Part shown: one piece after another, positions 6,758 to 7,148 of the stretch
How positions within the stretch are numbered: position 1 is the stretch's first letter
Layout: each line of letters begins with the position of its first letter
DNA from: Amnimonas aquatica
Lineage (GTDB): Bacteria; Pseudomonadota; Gammaproteobacteria; Pseudomonadales; Moraxellaceae
Reading direction: 5' to 3'
NCBI RefSeq assembly: GCF_002943415.1
Contig: NZ_PTQZ01000082.1
Coordinates: 1-7,148, forward strand
Length of the DNA: 7,148 nucleotides
Made by a program: the position numbers and the translations under genes
Notes under the pieces: generated by a model
The model's database searches: none
Told to the model about the DNA's origin: nothing
Seen by the model: only the letters and a program-made list of their open reading frames with translations

Positions 6758-7119
6758 CCCGGCGGCTCCCCTGACGCCCGAGCAGGTTTGGGGGAGGCTG
6801 CTCGCCTGGCAGGCACGGCGCGAACACAGTCGTGCCGAACTTGCCGGCAAGCTGGCCGGACTCGGTGTCGTTCCTGATGCCGCTGAGCCGGCGCTGGACC
6901 GGCTCGCCGAGCTGGGTCTGCAGAATGATGACCGTTACGCCGAAATGCTGGTACGCAGCCAGCTGCAGCGCGGCAAGGGGCGACAGGCCATACGCCAGGC
7001 GTTGCAGCAGCGCGGACTGGATCGCGACCACCCGGCGCTGGCCGAGCAGGCGGATGACCTGGACTGGGTGGCGCGCGCCGTCGAGCTGCTGCAGCGCCGT
7101 TTTGGAGACCGTGCCGGCG

Positions 7120-7148
7120 GGCCCGCTCAAGACGAGCGTGAGCGGGCC
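7120..7148. repeat. Perfect 10-bp inverted repeat inside recX
   Basis: GGCCCGCTCA (7120-7129) and TGAGCGGGCC (7139-7148) are exact reverse complements separated by 9 nt. The right arm ends at the last base of the window, so the full extent is unknown. GAGC at 7134-7137 could also pair with GCTC at 7125-7128 as an alternative small hairpin. It lies in the coding sequence for a hydrophilic stretch of RecX (about residues 133-142). The role is unknown; chance in GC-rich DNA is possible but 10 perfect pairs are uncommon. Confidence 0.6.

Overview
The window is high-GC bacterial chromosome, most likely from a gammaproteobacterium. A stand-alone cinA/pncC, recA and recX lie in that order on the + strand. 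A perfect E. coli-type LexA box (CTGT-N8-ACAG) sits in front of recA, and the proteins resemble gammaproteobacterial relatives from memory (GabD and YqhD like the E. coli enzymes; the thioesterase and second alcohol dehydrogenase like the Pseudomonas PA5185/PA5186 pair). Genus cannot be read from the window. Codon use and base composition look even throughout, apart from an AT-rich stretch in the first ~25 bases.

Layout. Positions 1-205: a short AT-rich edge, an imperfect inverted repeat and no convincing gene. Positions 206-502 (+): a small protein that looks like a metallopeptidase-like family member whose HExxH-equivalent motif is destroyed. It converges on gabD across a 36-nt gap holding a hairpin. 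Positions 539-4925 (-): a compact four-gene cluster read right to left, yqhD, a second iron-containing alcohol dehydrogenase, a hot-dog acyl-CoA thioesterase, and gabD. The first two overlap by GTGA; the other gaps are 65 and 93 nt and contain GC-rich hairpins. Positions 4926-5005: divergent intergenic region. Positions 5006-7148 (+): cinA/pncC, recA (SOS-controlled) and the start of recX, which overlaps the 3' end of recA and runs off the window.

How the genes may work together. The minus-strand cluster can be read as a route from an acyl-CoA or diol to a dicarboxylate, for example 4-hydroxybutyryl-CoA to 4-hydroxybutyrate (thioesterase), then succinate semialdehyde (iron alcohol dehydrogenase), then succinate (GabD), with YqhD as an aldehyde reductase or scavenger. 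This is inference; each family assignment is much firmer than the combined pathway. The plus-strand genes are the familiar SOS/recombination block: RecA filament formation, RecX to modulate it, and PncC recycling nicotinamide mononucleotide released largely by NAD-dependent DNA ligase.

Nothing here amounts to a clearly new system. The points most worth a second look are the ruined zinc-binding motif of the small protein, the recA promoter whose -10 element contains the cinA stop codon with LexA directly behind it, the 35-nt recA/recX overlap, the perfect 10-bp inverted repeat inside recX, and the proposed pathway logic of the four-gene cluster.
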